DNA of 64,000 bases, from NCBI GenBank assembly GCA_002708825.1, contig PAPF01000042.1, positions 1 to 64,000 of the forward strand, in the 5' to 3' direction. The notes beneath the pieces are model-generated. The model saw nothing but the letters and a program-made list of their open reading frames with translations, made no database searches and had not been told where the DNA came from. The first letter of the stretch is position 1; each line of letters opens with the position of its first letter. The DNA comes from Phyllobacteriaceae bacterium. Lineage in GTDB: Bacteria; Pseudomonadota; Alphaproteobacteria; Rhizobiales; Rhizobiaceae. Positions 36,001-45,500 of the stretch are shown one piece after another. Made by a program: the position numbers and the translations under genes.

Positions 36001-37238
36001 CGCCCGGCCCGACCCGGCATGCGCCGGACATTGTCGCGCGCAAACAGGACCTTGAGGCATTCGGCGACCTGGACGCGGGCGATCCGCGAACCGATGCACC
36101 AGTGGATGCCGTGGCCGAAGACGAGATAAGAACCGGCGTCGCGGCCGGGCCGGAAATCCTCCGGGTCATCCACGGCAGCGGCGTCGAACATGGCGGAGAA
36201 TGTCGCCGGCATGACCATGGACCCGGCCTTGACCACCCTTTCGCGCGGCGTGCCCGGCGCGATCACCGCATCGCGCGGGCAGTGGCGAAGCGGCCCGATA
36301 TTGATCGGCTTGAAGCGCATGGCTTCCAGGATCACCGCATCGACGAGCTTGTCGTCGCGCGCGGCTACAGCCTCTTCCAGCGCCGACTGCGCCTCGCGGC
36401 GCGAGAGGATCACGTCGAGGCAATTGCCGCCGGCCAGCAGGTCGGTCGGAACGAAGCCCGACACCATGCCCATCATGATGGAATGGATGGCCTCTTCCGG
36501 CAGGCGCGCGGGATTGGTCTCATGAAGGGCGACGAGACGGGCGAGCGGCGTGTCCGGCCGGCCCCTGCCCTGCCTGACCTCGGCAATCGAGGCGGCAATC
36601 GTCCGGTTCATGCCATCGGCGGCGACGACCGCCAGTTCGCGCACTGCCCGGTTGCCGAAATAGTCGGCAAAGAACAGGGAGGAAAGCGCGATCGACCAGT
36701 CGGCGAAACGCTCCTCATCGTCGATGACGAGCCCGAAATAGTCGCGGCAGATCCGGACGGGAACGATCTTCAACAGGTCATGAACGGCGTTGAACCCGGG
36801 TCCGGCGCGCTGCATCACATCGCCGGCAAGCCGGGCGCATATGGGGCGGACCACCTGCTCCACCTCTTCGGGCGGAAAGGCCTTGAGGCAGGCCGCCTTC
36901 ATCTGGCGGTATTCCGGTCCGTCCTGCATACCGAGGATGAAATTGCAGCCGCGCGCCATTTCCGCCATTTCCGGGCCGAAGGGCGTCTGGAACTCGTCCT
37001 GGCGCTCCAGCACGTCGATCACGTCGGCATGGCGCGTGACCACGGTGACCGGTCCGATGCGGGCAACGGGCCAGAACCTGCGCAGCAGCCGCAGCGCCCA
37101 GCGCGGATTTTCGAGGAAACGCGAGACCAGCCGGCCGGTCACGCTCCGGGTTTCCAGCCGGCTCATGTCGAAGGGAGGCAGTTCGGCAGCCGGTTTCCCG
37201 TTGCGTTGCGCCTCGCGGATCGCCTCGAAATACTTCAT
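33027..37238 (-). CDS. cytochrome P450-membrane domain-DyP peroxidase fusion
   Basis: 1403 residues from ATG 37238 (an ATG 12 codons upstream lacks a ribosome site). Residues 1-430 are a P450: the K-helix ExxR is EAMR at 305-308 and the haem-thiolate loop is FGHGIHWCIGSR with Cys381. The I-helix reads VSGFVPTD instead of the usual AGxDT. Residues about 480-590 form a mixed region, and 653-720 contain hydrophobic helices (a likely membrane hairpin). The C-terminal part from about 800 is a DyP-type peroxidase: the GxxDG motif is GFADG at 1098-1102 (catalytic-type Asp1101) and the haem-binding histidine is likely His1270 in GSHIRRSNPRD. Both halves keep their haem ligands, so both are probably active. 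Substrate unknown. Convergent with the Crp gene, 12 bp apart. Confidence 0.85.
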   Translation of the reverse strand: MKYFEAIREAQRNGKPAAELPPFDMSRLETRSVTGRLVSRFLENPRWALRLLRRFWPVARIGPVTVVTRHADVIDVLERQDEFQTPFGPEMAEMARGCNFILGMQDGPEYRQMKAACLKAFPPEEVEQVVRPICARLAGDVMQRAGPGFNAVHDLLKIVPVRICRDYFGLVIDDEERFADWSIALSSLFFADYFGNRAVRELAVVAADGMNRTIAASIAEVRQGRGRPDTPLARLVALHETNPARLPEEAIHSIMMGMVSGFVPTDLLAGGNCLDVILSRREAQSALEEAVAARDDKLVDAVILEAMRFKPINIGPLRHCPRDAVIAPGTPRERVVKAGSMVMPATFSAMFDAAAVDDPEDFRPGRDAGSYLVFGHGIHWCIGSRIARVQVAECLKVLFARDNVRRMPGRAGRLVRRGAFPHALHVGFDRPAADRLATQTMATVVVPVAPATPLGPLRAMADGLRNPAREDVAAALDDTGIVHFMSLAVICKADEAGETPQDKAHLVLELSADGPLDRILEKLAIATGPFLRPVFEAAGALGQDEDFQAFLRRHHVPVGPFPGTAPGLVFSGTPGHSVRRIRDEARLYDTVEGMVRSITGRGAGDALQIIGEVRRQLSQSEGFSWALRPADSLLEQKAPGTWSKALLGASEPRRAIAVFLFLAAIGTALNYALVFGAPGSFASLGSLLMLVSSLVAAAVVAVLGLAIILVLAGLALSVALNRAEARDKPSDELPPFARYEAVVERENRLGTQNHLTGLSVMKAGWLRRLALRVSFFVIRFAAVYVFRPGYLGGINTIHFARWVLLPGTDRLVFFSNYGGSWESYLEDFITKAHYGLTGVWSNTLGFPRSRYLFRDGASDGDRFKRWARNQQIPTLFWYCAYPGLDTRRIRVNSAIRQGLVHADTGQEARDWLANFGSIPRPDGVLETHEIQSLMFGPMGRLAHGRALAFMIPDDASRAGRKAFAEMLLAGTRFGDRLPEGEAVICAFGPAGLERLGLDPGTGGEPLAAFPPAFRQNMDHPSRARILDDAGPNAPGEWEWGAARARADVLLLLYAEDEARLSALLERHDDAARDAGLVKTCDVPLAIDRRDGQAVEPFGFADGISQPVIEGTPRARAMNSDPMHRVAAGEFILGYRDQRGHVPPAIVIPPSRDPGCILPVAMEPAGARDPGPGLPRDFGRNGSFLVVRHLAQDVEGFGGYCREAAAALRETGAMAEATPQWVGAKMMGRWPNGSSLVRNPHAPGEDGAEPDNGFRFGPEDPQGLHCPLGSHIRRSNPRDSLGLDRETMIDIGKRHRILRVGRNYRRALKDGGEERGLFFMCLNADIERQFEFVQQTWISAPLFHGLMREKDPVIGTQEAGARFTIPTLSGGIALPPLPSFVTLRGGGYFFMPSRSALAWMVSRL

Positions 37239-37347
37239 CTGTCCGCAGCCCCCAAGGGTTTGCCACCCCGGCATTCAGCTAAGGGCGGGGCAAGGCCGGT
37301 GTCTGTGAAGAAGCTCACAGACCGGTCCGCCCCGTTGCCGTCCCCGT

Positions 37348-39102
37348 TCAGGCGGACAACTCCCAGGCCTCCGCCATCGCCCGGTTGACAGACCGGTCGA
37401 CGAAGGGAATCCACTCGATCCGGCCCGGCGTGAAACCGGGATAGCGGTCGAACAGGATCGCCCTGTGTTCGCGGGCCTCGTCCAGCCGGCCGAGGCGCCC
37501 GAGTGCGCCGACGAGAAGCATTCGGGCGTACCAGTAGCCCGGCGACAGGCTTAGCGACCTGAGCGCCTCCTCGACGGTTCCCCGGTCTTCGCCAAGGGCA
37601 AAATGCGCCGCCGCGATCTCGCCGAGATTGTGGAACTGGTAGAGATCGAACGGGCTCAGCCGCTCGGCCTTGCGCAACCATTCGAGGCCCTCGCGGTGAT
37701 TGCCGAGCAGCGACAGCGCGCTGCCGTAGCCCGAAGAGGCGAAGGCGAAGCTGGGATTGATGCGAATCGCGGTGGCAAGATGGTTGCGCGCCTGTTCCGG
37801 CCTGCGCAACATGATGTCGGTGAGGCCGAGAAAGGCATGCGGACGGGCATCCTGGCTGTCCATGAAGAGCGCCTTCTGGCAAAGGTCGATGACCTCCCGG
37901 AAATGCTCCTCGCGCATGGTCACGAAGCCCTGCCAGAAATGCCACCAGGCCAGTTCGCTGAGCACGTTGGAGGATGCGGGCTCGTGCTCGTAGGCACGCA
38001 GGAAATAATCATGCGCCAGCTTCGTGTCGGCGCTGGTTCGCCGCGCCATGTGGAAGCGGCCGCGCGCGACCAGTTGCCAGGTCTCCAGGTCCTCCCAGGG
38101 AAGCTGGAAGGTTCGCCGCTGCTCGGCCCGGTCCAGTTCACCGGACAGGATGGCGACGAGTTCGGACCCGGCGGCATCCTGCAGTTCGCGCACCTGTCCC
38201 GTGGTGCGGTCGAAACGCCGCGACAGCAGGACGCGCTGGGTCTCGGTATCCTCCAGCAGAACCATCAGCCGCAGGTTTTCACCGGACCGGGTCAGCTTGC
38301 CGTAGACGACATAGCGCGCGCCGAGCGACCGGGCGGCATCGCGCGGACTGACATCGTCGGCATCGAACTGCTGGCTCGACGCGTGGGAAATCACAGGAAG
38401 CCAGCGAAGGTTGGAAAGGCCGAAGATCAGGTCCTCGGCCAGGGCGTCGCCCAGATAGTCCAGATCGGCGTCCCCGCTCTGGTTGCGGAACGGCAGGACG
38501 GTTACCGCAGGAGGCCCTTCGGTGCGCATTGCCGCGCGCGCGCCCGGCGTGACCGCCGCCCCGGCGATCGCCTGGCCCGGCCGGGCCACGGCGAAGGCCG
38601 CCACCGCCTCGCGGATGTTCTTCAGTTGCTGACTGCCAAGCGACGCCATCTCGAAGCCGGTCTTGCCGGCGACCTGGATGAAGGTCGTCTGCGAGATGAC
38701 GACGCCGTTGGCAGGCGCCCGTTCCTGCAAACGCGCGGCGATGTTGACGTCATGCCCGAACAGCAGGTCGCCATCGACGATAACGTCACCGGTATTGATG
38801 CCGACGCGGAATGCCATGCGGCGATTGTCCGGCGCGGCGTCATTGAGTTCCTCTAGCCTTGCCTGGAAATCGACGGCGGCGCGAACGGCGTCGACGGGAT
38901 TGCCGAATTCTGCCATCAGGCTGTCGCCGGCCTTGCCGAACATGCGTCCGCGATGCTGCTCGCAAACAGCGGTAATGAGCGCCGAGCGTTCATGAAACGC
39001 ATCGAGCGCGGCCTCGTCATCCTCCGCCATCAGCCGCGAATAGCCGACAGCGTCGATGGAAAGAACTGTCGCCATCTGCCGCATGAACTGGCGGTCGCCC
39101 AT
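37348..39102 (-). CDS. class III adenylate/guanylate cyclase with TolB-like and TPR regions
   Basis: 584 residues from ATG 39102; a GTG at 39213 would add 37 residues of low-complexity sequence. The cyclase domain (1-175) has metal-binding Asp17 (SIDAVGYSRLM) and Asp60, the substrate lysine Lys57 (GKAGDSLMAEF) and the NIAARLQE transition-state motif, so it should be active. Lys57 favours ATP. Residues about 205-330 resemble a TolB/FlgO-like domain (VTVLPFRNQSGD), and the rest is TPR-like helical repeats. This architecture is common in Hyphomicrobiales. No membrane helix is evident. Cyclic AMP made here could feed the Crp-type regulator at 32361 (inference). Confidence 0.85.
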   Translation of the reverse strand: MGDRQFMRQMATVLSIDAVGYSRLMAEDDEAALDAFHERSALITAVCEQHRGRMFGKAGDSLMAEFGNPVDAVRAAVDFQARLEELNDAAPDNRRMAFRVGINTGDVIVDGDLLFGHDVNIAARLQERAPANGVVISQTTFIQVAGKTGFEMASLGSQQLKNIREAVAAFAVARPGQAIAGAAVTPGARAAMRTEGPPAVTVLPFRNQSGDADLDYLGDALAEDLIFGLSNLRWLPVISHASSQQFDADDVSPRDAARSLGARYVVYGKLTRSGENLRLMVLLEDTETQRVLLSRRFDRTTGQVRELQDAAGSELVAILSGELDRAEQRRTFQLPWEDLETWQLVARGRFHMARRTSADTKLAHDYFLRAYEHEPASSNVLSELAWWHFWQGFVTMREEHFREVIDLCQKALFMDSQDARPHAFLGLTDIMLRRPEQARNHLATAIRINPSFAFASSGYGSALSLLGNHREGLEWLRKAERLSPFDLYQFHNLGEIAAAHFALGEDRGTVEEALRSLSLSPGYWYARMLLVGALGRLGRLDEAREHRAILFDRYPGFTPGRIEWIPFVDRSVNRAMAEAWELSA

Positions 39103-39371
39103 CGATTGCCCCTGCCCGGTCGATTGTCGTGAGGAACCCGCGACGACAGCAGCCTGCGCCGCCTGCCGGGCGAGATGGCGCGATGCCGCGCCCTTCACCG
39201 ATGGATCCCTCACTTCATTGATCCCGCTTATATATCAAAGTCAAGGATTTGGCACCCTTTCATCGTCCTCCCTCCACCGGGCGGTTCCGGTCCTGTCGGC
39301 CCCCGGCACTGGACAATGCCGCTGCGGTCATGGAAAACACGGCACGGATCAAGCGCAGGAGGCAGAACGGC

Positions 39372-40220
39372 ATGGCTGACGGGCTGGAAACATGGATCGG
39401 ACGCAGCGAAGCACGCACCGATGTGATCTCGGCGGATGTCCTGACCCGGCTGGCGGCGACGCTGGACCATGACCGGCCACGGGTGAAGGACGGCGATGAC
39501 GCGCCGCCGCTCGCCCACTGGCTGCATTTCCTGCCCGACGCGCGCCAGAGCGGGCTGGGGCCGGACGGGCATCCGATGCGCGGCGGGTTCCTGCCGCCGG
39601 TGCATCACCTGCCACGGCGCATGTGGGCAGGCAGCCGGCTGACATTTCCCGGGCAGTTGAAGGCCGGCATGACCGTGGAGCGCGTTTCCACGATCACGAG
39701 CGTGAAGGAGAAATCCGGCAGCGCGGGCGACCTCGTCTTCGTGACCGTCCGTCACACCTTCGCCGAGCCGGGCGGCCCGGTCCTCGTGACGGACGACCAC
39801 GACATCGTCTACCGCGCCATGACCGGACCCGCCGCGACGCCGGCCCCGGAAGCGCCGCCGGCCGGCGCATGGTCGCGCAGCCTCGTGCCCGATCCGGTGC
39901 TGCTGTTCCGCTATTCCGCGCTGACCTTCAACGGGCATCGCATCCACTATGACCGGGACTACGTCACCCGCGAGGAAGGCTATCCGGGGCTCGTCGTCCA
40001 TGGCCCGCTGACCGCGACGCTGCTCGTCGACCTGGTCGGCCGCCAGATGCCGGGCGCACGGCTGTCGGCCTTCTCCTTCCGGGCGCGCTCGCCGCTCTTC
40101 GACGGCAACACGATGACGGTCCACGGCAATCCGCCGGACGCCGAGGGGCGCATCCGCCTGTGGGCGACCAATCACCAGGGCGGACTTGCCATGGAGGCCG
40201 AAGCGACCGTCGCGGCATAG
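39372..40220 (+). CDS. MaoC/FAS1-like dehydratase (mesaconyl-CoA hydratase-like)
   Basis: 282 residues, a double hot-dog protein. The N-terminal half is FAS1-like (LAHWLHFLPDARQSGLGPDG, RRMWAGSRLTF) and the C-terminal half carries the hydratase-2 motif HRIHYDRDYVTREEGYPG followed by LVVHGPL, with the Asp/His pair of MaoC enzymes. Relatives hydrate mesaconyl-C4-CoA, itaconyl-CoA or 3-hydroxyacyl thioesters. Start ATG follows AGGAGG. It is divergent from the cyclase gene with 269 bp between; no partner CoA-transferase or lyase is adjacent, so the substrate is open. Confidence 0.8.
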   Translation: MADGLETWIGRSEARTDVISADVLTRLAATLDHDRPRVKDGDDAPPLAHWLHFLPDARQSGLGPDGHPMRGGFLPPVHHLPRRMWAGSRLTFPGQLKAGMTVERVSTITSVKEKSGSAGDLVFVTVRHTFAEPGGPVLVTDDHDIVYRAMTGPAATPAPEAPPAGAWSRSLVPDPVLLFRYSALTFNGHRIHYDRDYVTREEGYPGLVVHGPLTATLLVDLVGRQMPGARLSAFSFRARSPLFDGNTMTVHGNPPDAEGRIRLWATNHQGGLAMEAEATVAA

Positions 40221-40411
40221 CCGCGGCCGGGCGCCTTCACTTCAACCCGGTTTCAGCGACAGGCAACCAAATTTCCGCTGCCTGCAATTGATTCGGACCG
40301 GCAGGGCGCGCCATAGATAGCGTGGCGATTCAATCCGGAGCCTGGCGCGCGAACCGGAATGTGCGCGAACCAGGGAGACCCGTCATTCCGATCAATCCTG
40401 CCACACCGGTG

Positions 40412-41335
40412 ATGGTCAGCAGCGCGGGCAAGCCGGTCCGGAACGGCCGCGGCATCCTGCTGATCGCGCTTGGTTTCTTCATCTTCTCCGCCGTCGACAT
40501 GCAGGCGAAGCTGCTGGCGCAGGATTTTCACCCGATCCAGGTGGTCTGGGTGCGCCAGCTCGGCCTGCTGGCGGGCATGTTCGCCCTGCTCGGCTGGCAC
40601 GGTTTTTCCGTTCTCAGGACGGCAAGACCCGGCATGCAGATCACGCGCGGCGCGCTGGCCGTGGTTTCGGCCACCACCTTCATCTTCGGGCTGCGGTTCG
40701 TGCCGCTGGCCGATGCCGTGGCGGTCAGTTTCGTGGCACCTTTCATCGTGACGGTGTTCGGCGCGCTCATCCTGCGCGAGCCGGTCGGCATCCGGCGCTG
40801 GCTGGCCGTGGCCATCGGCTTTGCCGCGACCCTGATCATCATCCGCCCGGGCGCCGGTGTCCTGCATCCGGCGATTCTGCTCGTCATTGCCGCAGCGGTC
40901 ATGTTTGCCTTGCGCCAGGTCATATCGCGGGTGCTTGCCGCCGACGACCGGACTGCCACGACGGTGGCCTATACCGCGCTGACCGGCAGTTTCCTGCTGA
41001 CCCTGCCGTTGCCCTTCGTATGGATCTGGCCGACGGAACCGCACCAATGGATGATCTTCGTCAGCATCGCGGTCATGGCGGGCGTCGCCGAACTGCTGGT
41101 GATCAAGGCGCTGGAGATGGCGCAGGCTGTCGCGGTGGCGCCCGTTCAATACACCATGATCGTCTGGGGCACGTTCTACGGCTGGGCGGTGTTCGGCCAG
41201 TTGCCGGACTTCTGGACGCTTGCGGGCGCGGCCGTCATCATCGCCACCGGCCTTTATGTCATCAACCGCGAGCGCATCGCGGCGCGGGAGGGCCGTCTTG
41301 CGCGCGCCGCCCGCCCGCCCTCGGAGGCGGACTGA
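40412..41335 (+). CDS. EamA/DMT-family transporter
   Basis: 307 residues from ATG 40412; in-frame GTGs at 40409 and 40322 are alternatives and no start has a strong ribosome site. Ten hydrophobic segments in two five-helix halves, as in drug/metabolite transporters: the first helix is GILLIALGFFIFS and each half ends in a helix followed by a basic loop (REPVGIRRW; NRERIAAREGR). Likely exports a metabolite or amino acid across the inner membrane. Substrate not predictable. Confidence 0.85.
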   Translation: MVSSAGKPVRNGRGILLIALGFFIFSAVDMQAKLLAQDFHPIQVVWVRQLGLLAGMFALLGWHGFSVLRTARPGMQITRGALAVVSATTFIFGLRFVPLADAVAVSFVAPFIVTVFGALILREPVGIRRWLAVAIGFAATLIIIRPGAGVLHPAILLVIAAAVMFALRQVISRVLAADDRTATTVAYTALTGSFLLTLPLPFVWIWPTEPHQWMIFVSIAVMAGVAELLVIKALEMAQAVAVAPVQYTMIVWGTFYGWAVFGQLPDFWTLAGAAVIIATGLYVINRERIAAREGRLARAARPPSEAD

Positions 41336-41343
41336 CGGCCACG

Positions 41344-41373
41344 AAAAAAGCCGGGATGCGCGCGCACCCCGGC
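41344..41373 (-). terminator. rho-independent terminator of the aldolase gene
   Basis: On the minus strand: GC-rich stem GCCGGG..CCCGGC extended by TGCG/CGCA across one mismatch, followed by TTTTTT. It sits 25 bp after the aldolase stop and 8 bp after the convergent transporter gene. Confidence 0.75.
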
Positions 41374-41398
41374 CATTTCCTTCCCCTCGGGCGGTTTG

Positions 41399-42310
41399 TC
41401 AGCCCTTGTAGATACCGATGATCTTGCCGAGCAGGTCCACCGCGTCGTCATGCGAGCGCTGGAAGGAATTGCGCCCGACGATCGAGCCGAAGCCGCCGCC
41501 GGCGTTGATCTCGCCGATTTCCTTGAGCAGGCTGTCGGCATCCTTGGCATCGCCGCCCGAGAAGACGACGATGCGCTTGCCGGCATAGGCGCACTGCATG
41601 ACGTGGGCGATGCGCTCGGCAAGTGTGTCCTGCCTGACCGTTTCATAAGCCTTTTCCGCCGCCTTGAGATCGACACCGGCCTTGGGCGGCTTGACCTTGA
41701 TGATGGTGGCACCCATCAGCGCGGCCATGTGCGCGGCATAGGCGACGATGTCGAGCGCGGTCTCGCCCGACTTTGTCACGGCGCCGCCGCGCGGATAGGA
41801 CCAGACCACGGTCATCAGGCCCTTGGCCTTGACCTCGCGCGTCATCTCGCGCAGTTCTTCCTGCATGGCGAAGCACTGGTCGGAGCCGGGATACATGGTG
41901 AAGCCGATGCCCACGCAGCCCAGACGGAGCGCGTCGTCGACCGAGGCGGTGACGGCCTGGTCCGGAACGCCGGTGGCAAGCGAATTGGCGGAGTTGACCT
42001 TCAGGATCAGCGGCACTTCGCCGGCAAAGGTGTCGGCGCCCTGCTCCAGCGAACCGAGCGGGGCGGCATAGGCCGACAGGCCCGCATCGATGGCAAGCTG
42101 GTAGAGGTAGTGCGGATCATAAGCGGCCGGATTGGGCTGGAAGGAGCGCGCGGGTCCGTGCTCGTAGCCCTGGTCGACCGGCAGGATGACCAGCTTTCCG
42201 GTGCCGCCCAGCTTGCCATGCATCAGCAGGCGGGCAAGGTTGGTCTTCACGCCGGGGTTTTCCCCTTCGTACCAGGACAGGATTTCCTTGACGCGCGGCG
42301 AAACATTCAT
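41399..42310 (-). CDS. fbaB: class I fructose-bisphosphate aldolase, DhnA/FbaB type
   Basis: 303 residues from ATG 42310, with GAGAGGG upstream. Splits fructose 1,6-bisphosphate into two triose phosphates, or the reverse, through a lysine Schiff base. DhnA-family landmarks: LVILPVDQGYEHGP, KVNSANSLA, the TIIKVKPPKA segment with the likely Schiff-base lysine, and the phosphate-binding end VFSGGDAKDAD and GGGFGSIVGRNSFQR. Two palindromic elements, one shared with pgi, lie upstream. Distinct from the class II metal-dependent aldolases usual in many bacteria. Confidence 0.88.
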   Translation of the reverse strand: MNVSPRVKEILSWYEGENPGVKTNLARLLMHGKLGGTGKLVILPVDQGYEHGPARSFQPNPAAYDPHYLYQLAIDAGLSAYAAPLGSLEQGADTFAGEVPLILKVNSANSLATGVPDQAVTASVDDALRLGCVGIGFTMYPGSDQCFAMQEELREMTREVKAKGLMTVVWSYPRGGAVTKSGETALDIVAYAAHMAALMGATIIKVKPPKAGVDLKAAEKAYETVRQDTLAERIAHVMQCAYAGKRIVVFSGGDAKDADSLLKEIGEINAGGGFGSIVGRNSFQRSHDDAVDLLGKIIGIYKG

Positions 42311-42390
42311 CGTTGGGCCCTCTCTCCGGGAAGCAGTTTCGCTGGCCTTATAGCCACGGAGTTTCGCCGTTTCCATACCCGCCGGCCGGC

Positions 42391-42404
42391 TTGAACCGAT
42401 CTAA
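42391..42404. promoter_or_regulatory. TTGAACCGATCTAA, weaker second operator-like site upstream of aldolase
   Basis: Keeps the TTnnA..CG..TnnAA frame of the site at 42431-42444. The two centres are exactly 40 bp apart, about four helical turns, which would suit two bound dimers on one face of the DNA. Confidence 0.35.
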
Positions 42405-42430
42405 AACGGTTTTCGGTAAACAATTGTGAA

Positions 42431-42444
42431 TTCAATCGTTTTAA
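42431..42444. promoter_or_regulatory. palindrome TTCAATCGTTTTAA upstream of aldolase, shared with pgi
   Basis: Reverse complement of the extended site, TTCTTAAAACGATTGAATTC (42428-42447), differs from the pgi site at only 2 of 20 positions. It lies about 120-135 bp before the aldolase start, next to an AT-rich promoter-like stretch. Confidence 0.5.
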
Positions 42445-42534
42445 GAATTCAGGCAGCAAGCGCACCGGCTTCGCGACAGCCGAATCAGGCCTTGCAAGAC
42501 GCGCTGCCGGGATGCCGCCGAACCGTCCGGCGGC

Positions 42535-45500
42535 TCAGTAGTCCTTCTCGTAGAAGATGCCGAGCGTGCTTTCATCGGTGCCGAGGGCGCCGCGCGCCTT
42601 CAGGTCGCCGGTGATGTCGAGGTCGATGGTCACCTTGCCCGAACCGCCGGACCCGGCCTCCACGCCGAGATAGGCATTGTCGGAGATGTAGCGGCCGGCC
42701 CGCGCGGCGGTATTGCCTTCCTCGTCGGTGACGATGTCGAGATCGTCCAGGCCGGTCGCCTCGCGCACGCTGTCCATGATGGAGGGGCCGCCTCCGGCCA
42801 GTTCCGATGCCGCGGCCGCCAGCCTTGCCACCTGCAGCGGCGACAGGGAGGTGATGCCCTTGCCGAAGATCAGGCGTGCCAGCACCTCGTCCTGCGGCAG
42901 TTCGGGCTGCGAGGTAAAGCGGATCGACAGGTCGGAGACACGTCCGGTCACGCGGATGGTCACGGTGATATCCGTTCCCGGCGTGGTGGCGGTGAAGTCC
43001 ACATAGGGGTCTAGATCACCGATCAGCGTCACGCGGCCGCTGTCGAAGGTGATGCGCTGGCCGAGGATGGAAAGGCGGCCGCGGATGATCTCGAACCCGC
43101 CCGATGGCGAGACGCTGGTGACCGGCCCGGTGAGCCGCACCGTGCCGCCCAGTTCGGTATCGAGGCCGCGGCCACGCACGAAGATGCGCGCCGGGGCGTT
43201 GATGCGCACGTCGAGGCGCGGCACGGAGGGGCGCGCCGTCGGCACCGGGGCACCACGTTCCGGCAGGGCCTTTTCGATGGTGCGGCGCACGTCGCCCGGC
43301 GCATTGCGATGGGTGACGTCGGCCACGTCATTGGCGGCTGCCAGGTTTTCCGGGACGGTAAGCTCGGCCCGGTTGACGGTAACGGTCCCGGCGATGAGGG
43401 GATCGCGCAGCAGCGGACCGTTAACGGTCAGGTTGCCGGCGAGGTTTGCGGTCACGAGTTCGCCGTCGGCATAGCGGGCATCATTCAGGTTGATCGACAG
43501 GTCGGCCGGCAGGTCGCCCGTGAGGCCGACGGTTCCCGACGCCGATACACTGCCGCCCGTGGCGAGCGCCGCGCTCAGGGTCTCGACGCGCAGCGTGTTG
43601 TGGGCGATGGCGGCGGAAAGCCGGATGTCGTTGAGCCGCAGCCGCGCCTGCGGGTCGACGAAGCCGGCGCCTTCCGTGGAGAGGCGGGCCGACAGGACCG
43701 GGGCCGACAGCGAGCCGCCGGCGCGGCCCTGGACACGCAGCAAACCCTCGGCGCGGGCGCCCCGGTCAACGAGGAAACGGTTGGCCAGCGAGAGGGGAAG
43801 CGCTGCGTTGAAATCCACGGCCAGTCCGGTCCCGGACAATGGAATGGAGCCCGCCGCGGTGACCGACAGGCCTCCGGCGCCGCTGGCGCTGGCCCGCTCA
43901 AGTCTTACCGTCTGGTTCGCGAAGCGGCCATTGAGTGCCACGGACAGCGGCGCGATGCCGTTGGCCGCAAGCTGGCGCGCGCTGACGTTTTCGCCATTGA
44001 TGGCGAAGGTCACATCGGGCTGCCCGGCATTTCCGGCCACCTTGGCGGTGCCCGACAAACGGCCCGACAAGCCGGCGTCCGGCGCGGCGGCATTGAGGAT
44101 GGCAAGCGGAAATGCACGCAGCGCAACGTCGAGATCAAGGCGGCCCGCCGCTGTCTGCGGCACGGTCCCGGACGCCCGTACATCCATGCCCTGCGCATTG
44201 GTGACGGACGCATCGAGGGCCACGCGCTGGCCTTGCGTGCTGCCCTCAAGGTCGAGCGCGACGGGCGCGACACCGGCGCGGGCGAGTTGCGCAACCGTGA
44301 TGCCCTGGCCGCGGAGCAGGAAATCGGCTTCCGGACGCTCGCGCTGCCCCCTCACGTCGATCACGCCGCCGATCGTACCGTCCGCACCGAGATCGGGACG
44401 GACCAGATTGGCGAGCGAAAGGGGCACGCGGTTGAGCGTCAATTGCAGCGCCAGCACATCCGCTGCCGTGCCGGTGGCGGCGATCTCGCCGTCGCCGGCA
44501 GCAAATCGCAATCCGTCCAGCGCGATCCGCTCGCCCTGAACCGTTACCGTTGCCGGGGCCTTCAGGTCCAGCCCGCGTCCGCCCTTGACCAGCGATGCCT
44601 GCTGAAGCGCGACCCGGAAGCCCTCACCCAGCGGCTCCAGGGAACCGGCAAGGCGCGCCGTCGCGCCGTCGTCAAGCCGGGCATCGAGGGTGAAGTCCGT
44701 GGCGTCGCCCGAACCCTTGGCGGTTGCAGTCAGTGTCTGCATTTCGACGCCGGCCAGCGTCAGCGCGCGGGCATCGAGACCGGCGCGCACCACCGGCACG
44801 CCGAACAGGTCGGCCAAGTCCGCATCAAGGGACAGACTTGCCGCCGAGAGGTCCGGTTCGGCGAGATCAAGACGGGTAAGGTCGGCCTGCAGGCGGGCGG
44901 ACTGGGTTTCGCCGTCGTGTTCAAGCGTGACCGAGGCTGTGGCCGCGCCCGAAGCCTCGCGCAGCGCCAGGGCCGCAAGACGGGAAATATCCGATGCATC
45001 GAGCTTGAGCGCGCCGTTGAGCAAGCCATTCTCGTTGCGGGCAATGTCGCCGGTCAACTCGGCGCCGCGCGTTGTCAGCGAAAGCCCGTCGAGACTGAGG
45101 CTGCCCTCCCCGTAGGCGATTTCGCTGCGTAGCGCCGTCGGCGCGCCGTCCAGCAAGAGGTCACCGGTGACGACCCCGCGAAAGCCGGTCTCACGAAAGG
45201 CGCCTTCGAGTTGCAGGGCGGCATCGGACACGGGGCGTCCGGCCAGTTCACCCTCGGGCATCACCAGGGCCAGCGTCGTTCCGATGATGCCTTCTTCCCC
45301 CTCGGCCCTGCCCGTGACGGTCAAGGGCCCGGCAAGCTGGTCGCTCAGCGTTGCAAGGTCGGCGATGCGTGCGTCGAGATCGAAATCGGCGCTTTGAGAG
45401 GAGAAGTTGCCATCGGCTGTCAGGCGCGCCTGTTCGTTGCCGAGGCGGAAATTCTCGGCGCGAAAACCGGTCTCGTCGCGGGCCAGGCGCCCGGCCAGCG

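Noticed and set aside
35391-37388. Plus-strand open frame of 665 codons
   Set aside because: Antisense to the P450 part of the fusion gene, whose haem motifs settle the coding strand.
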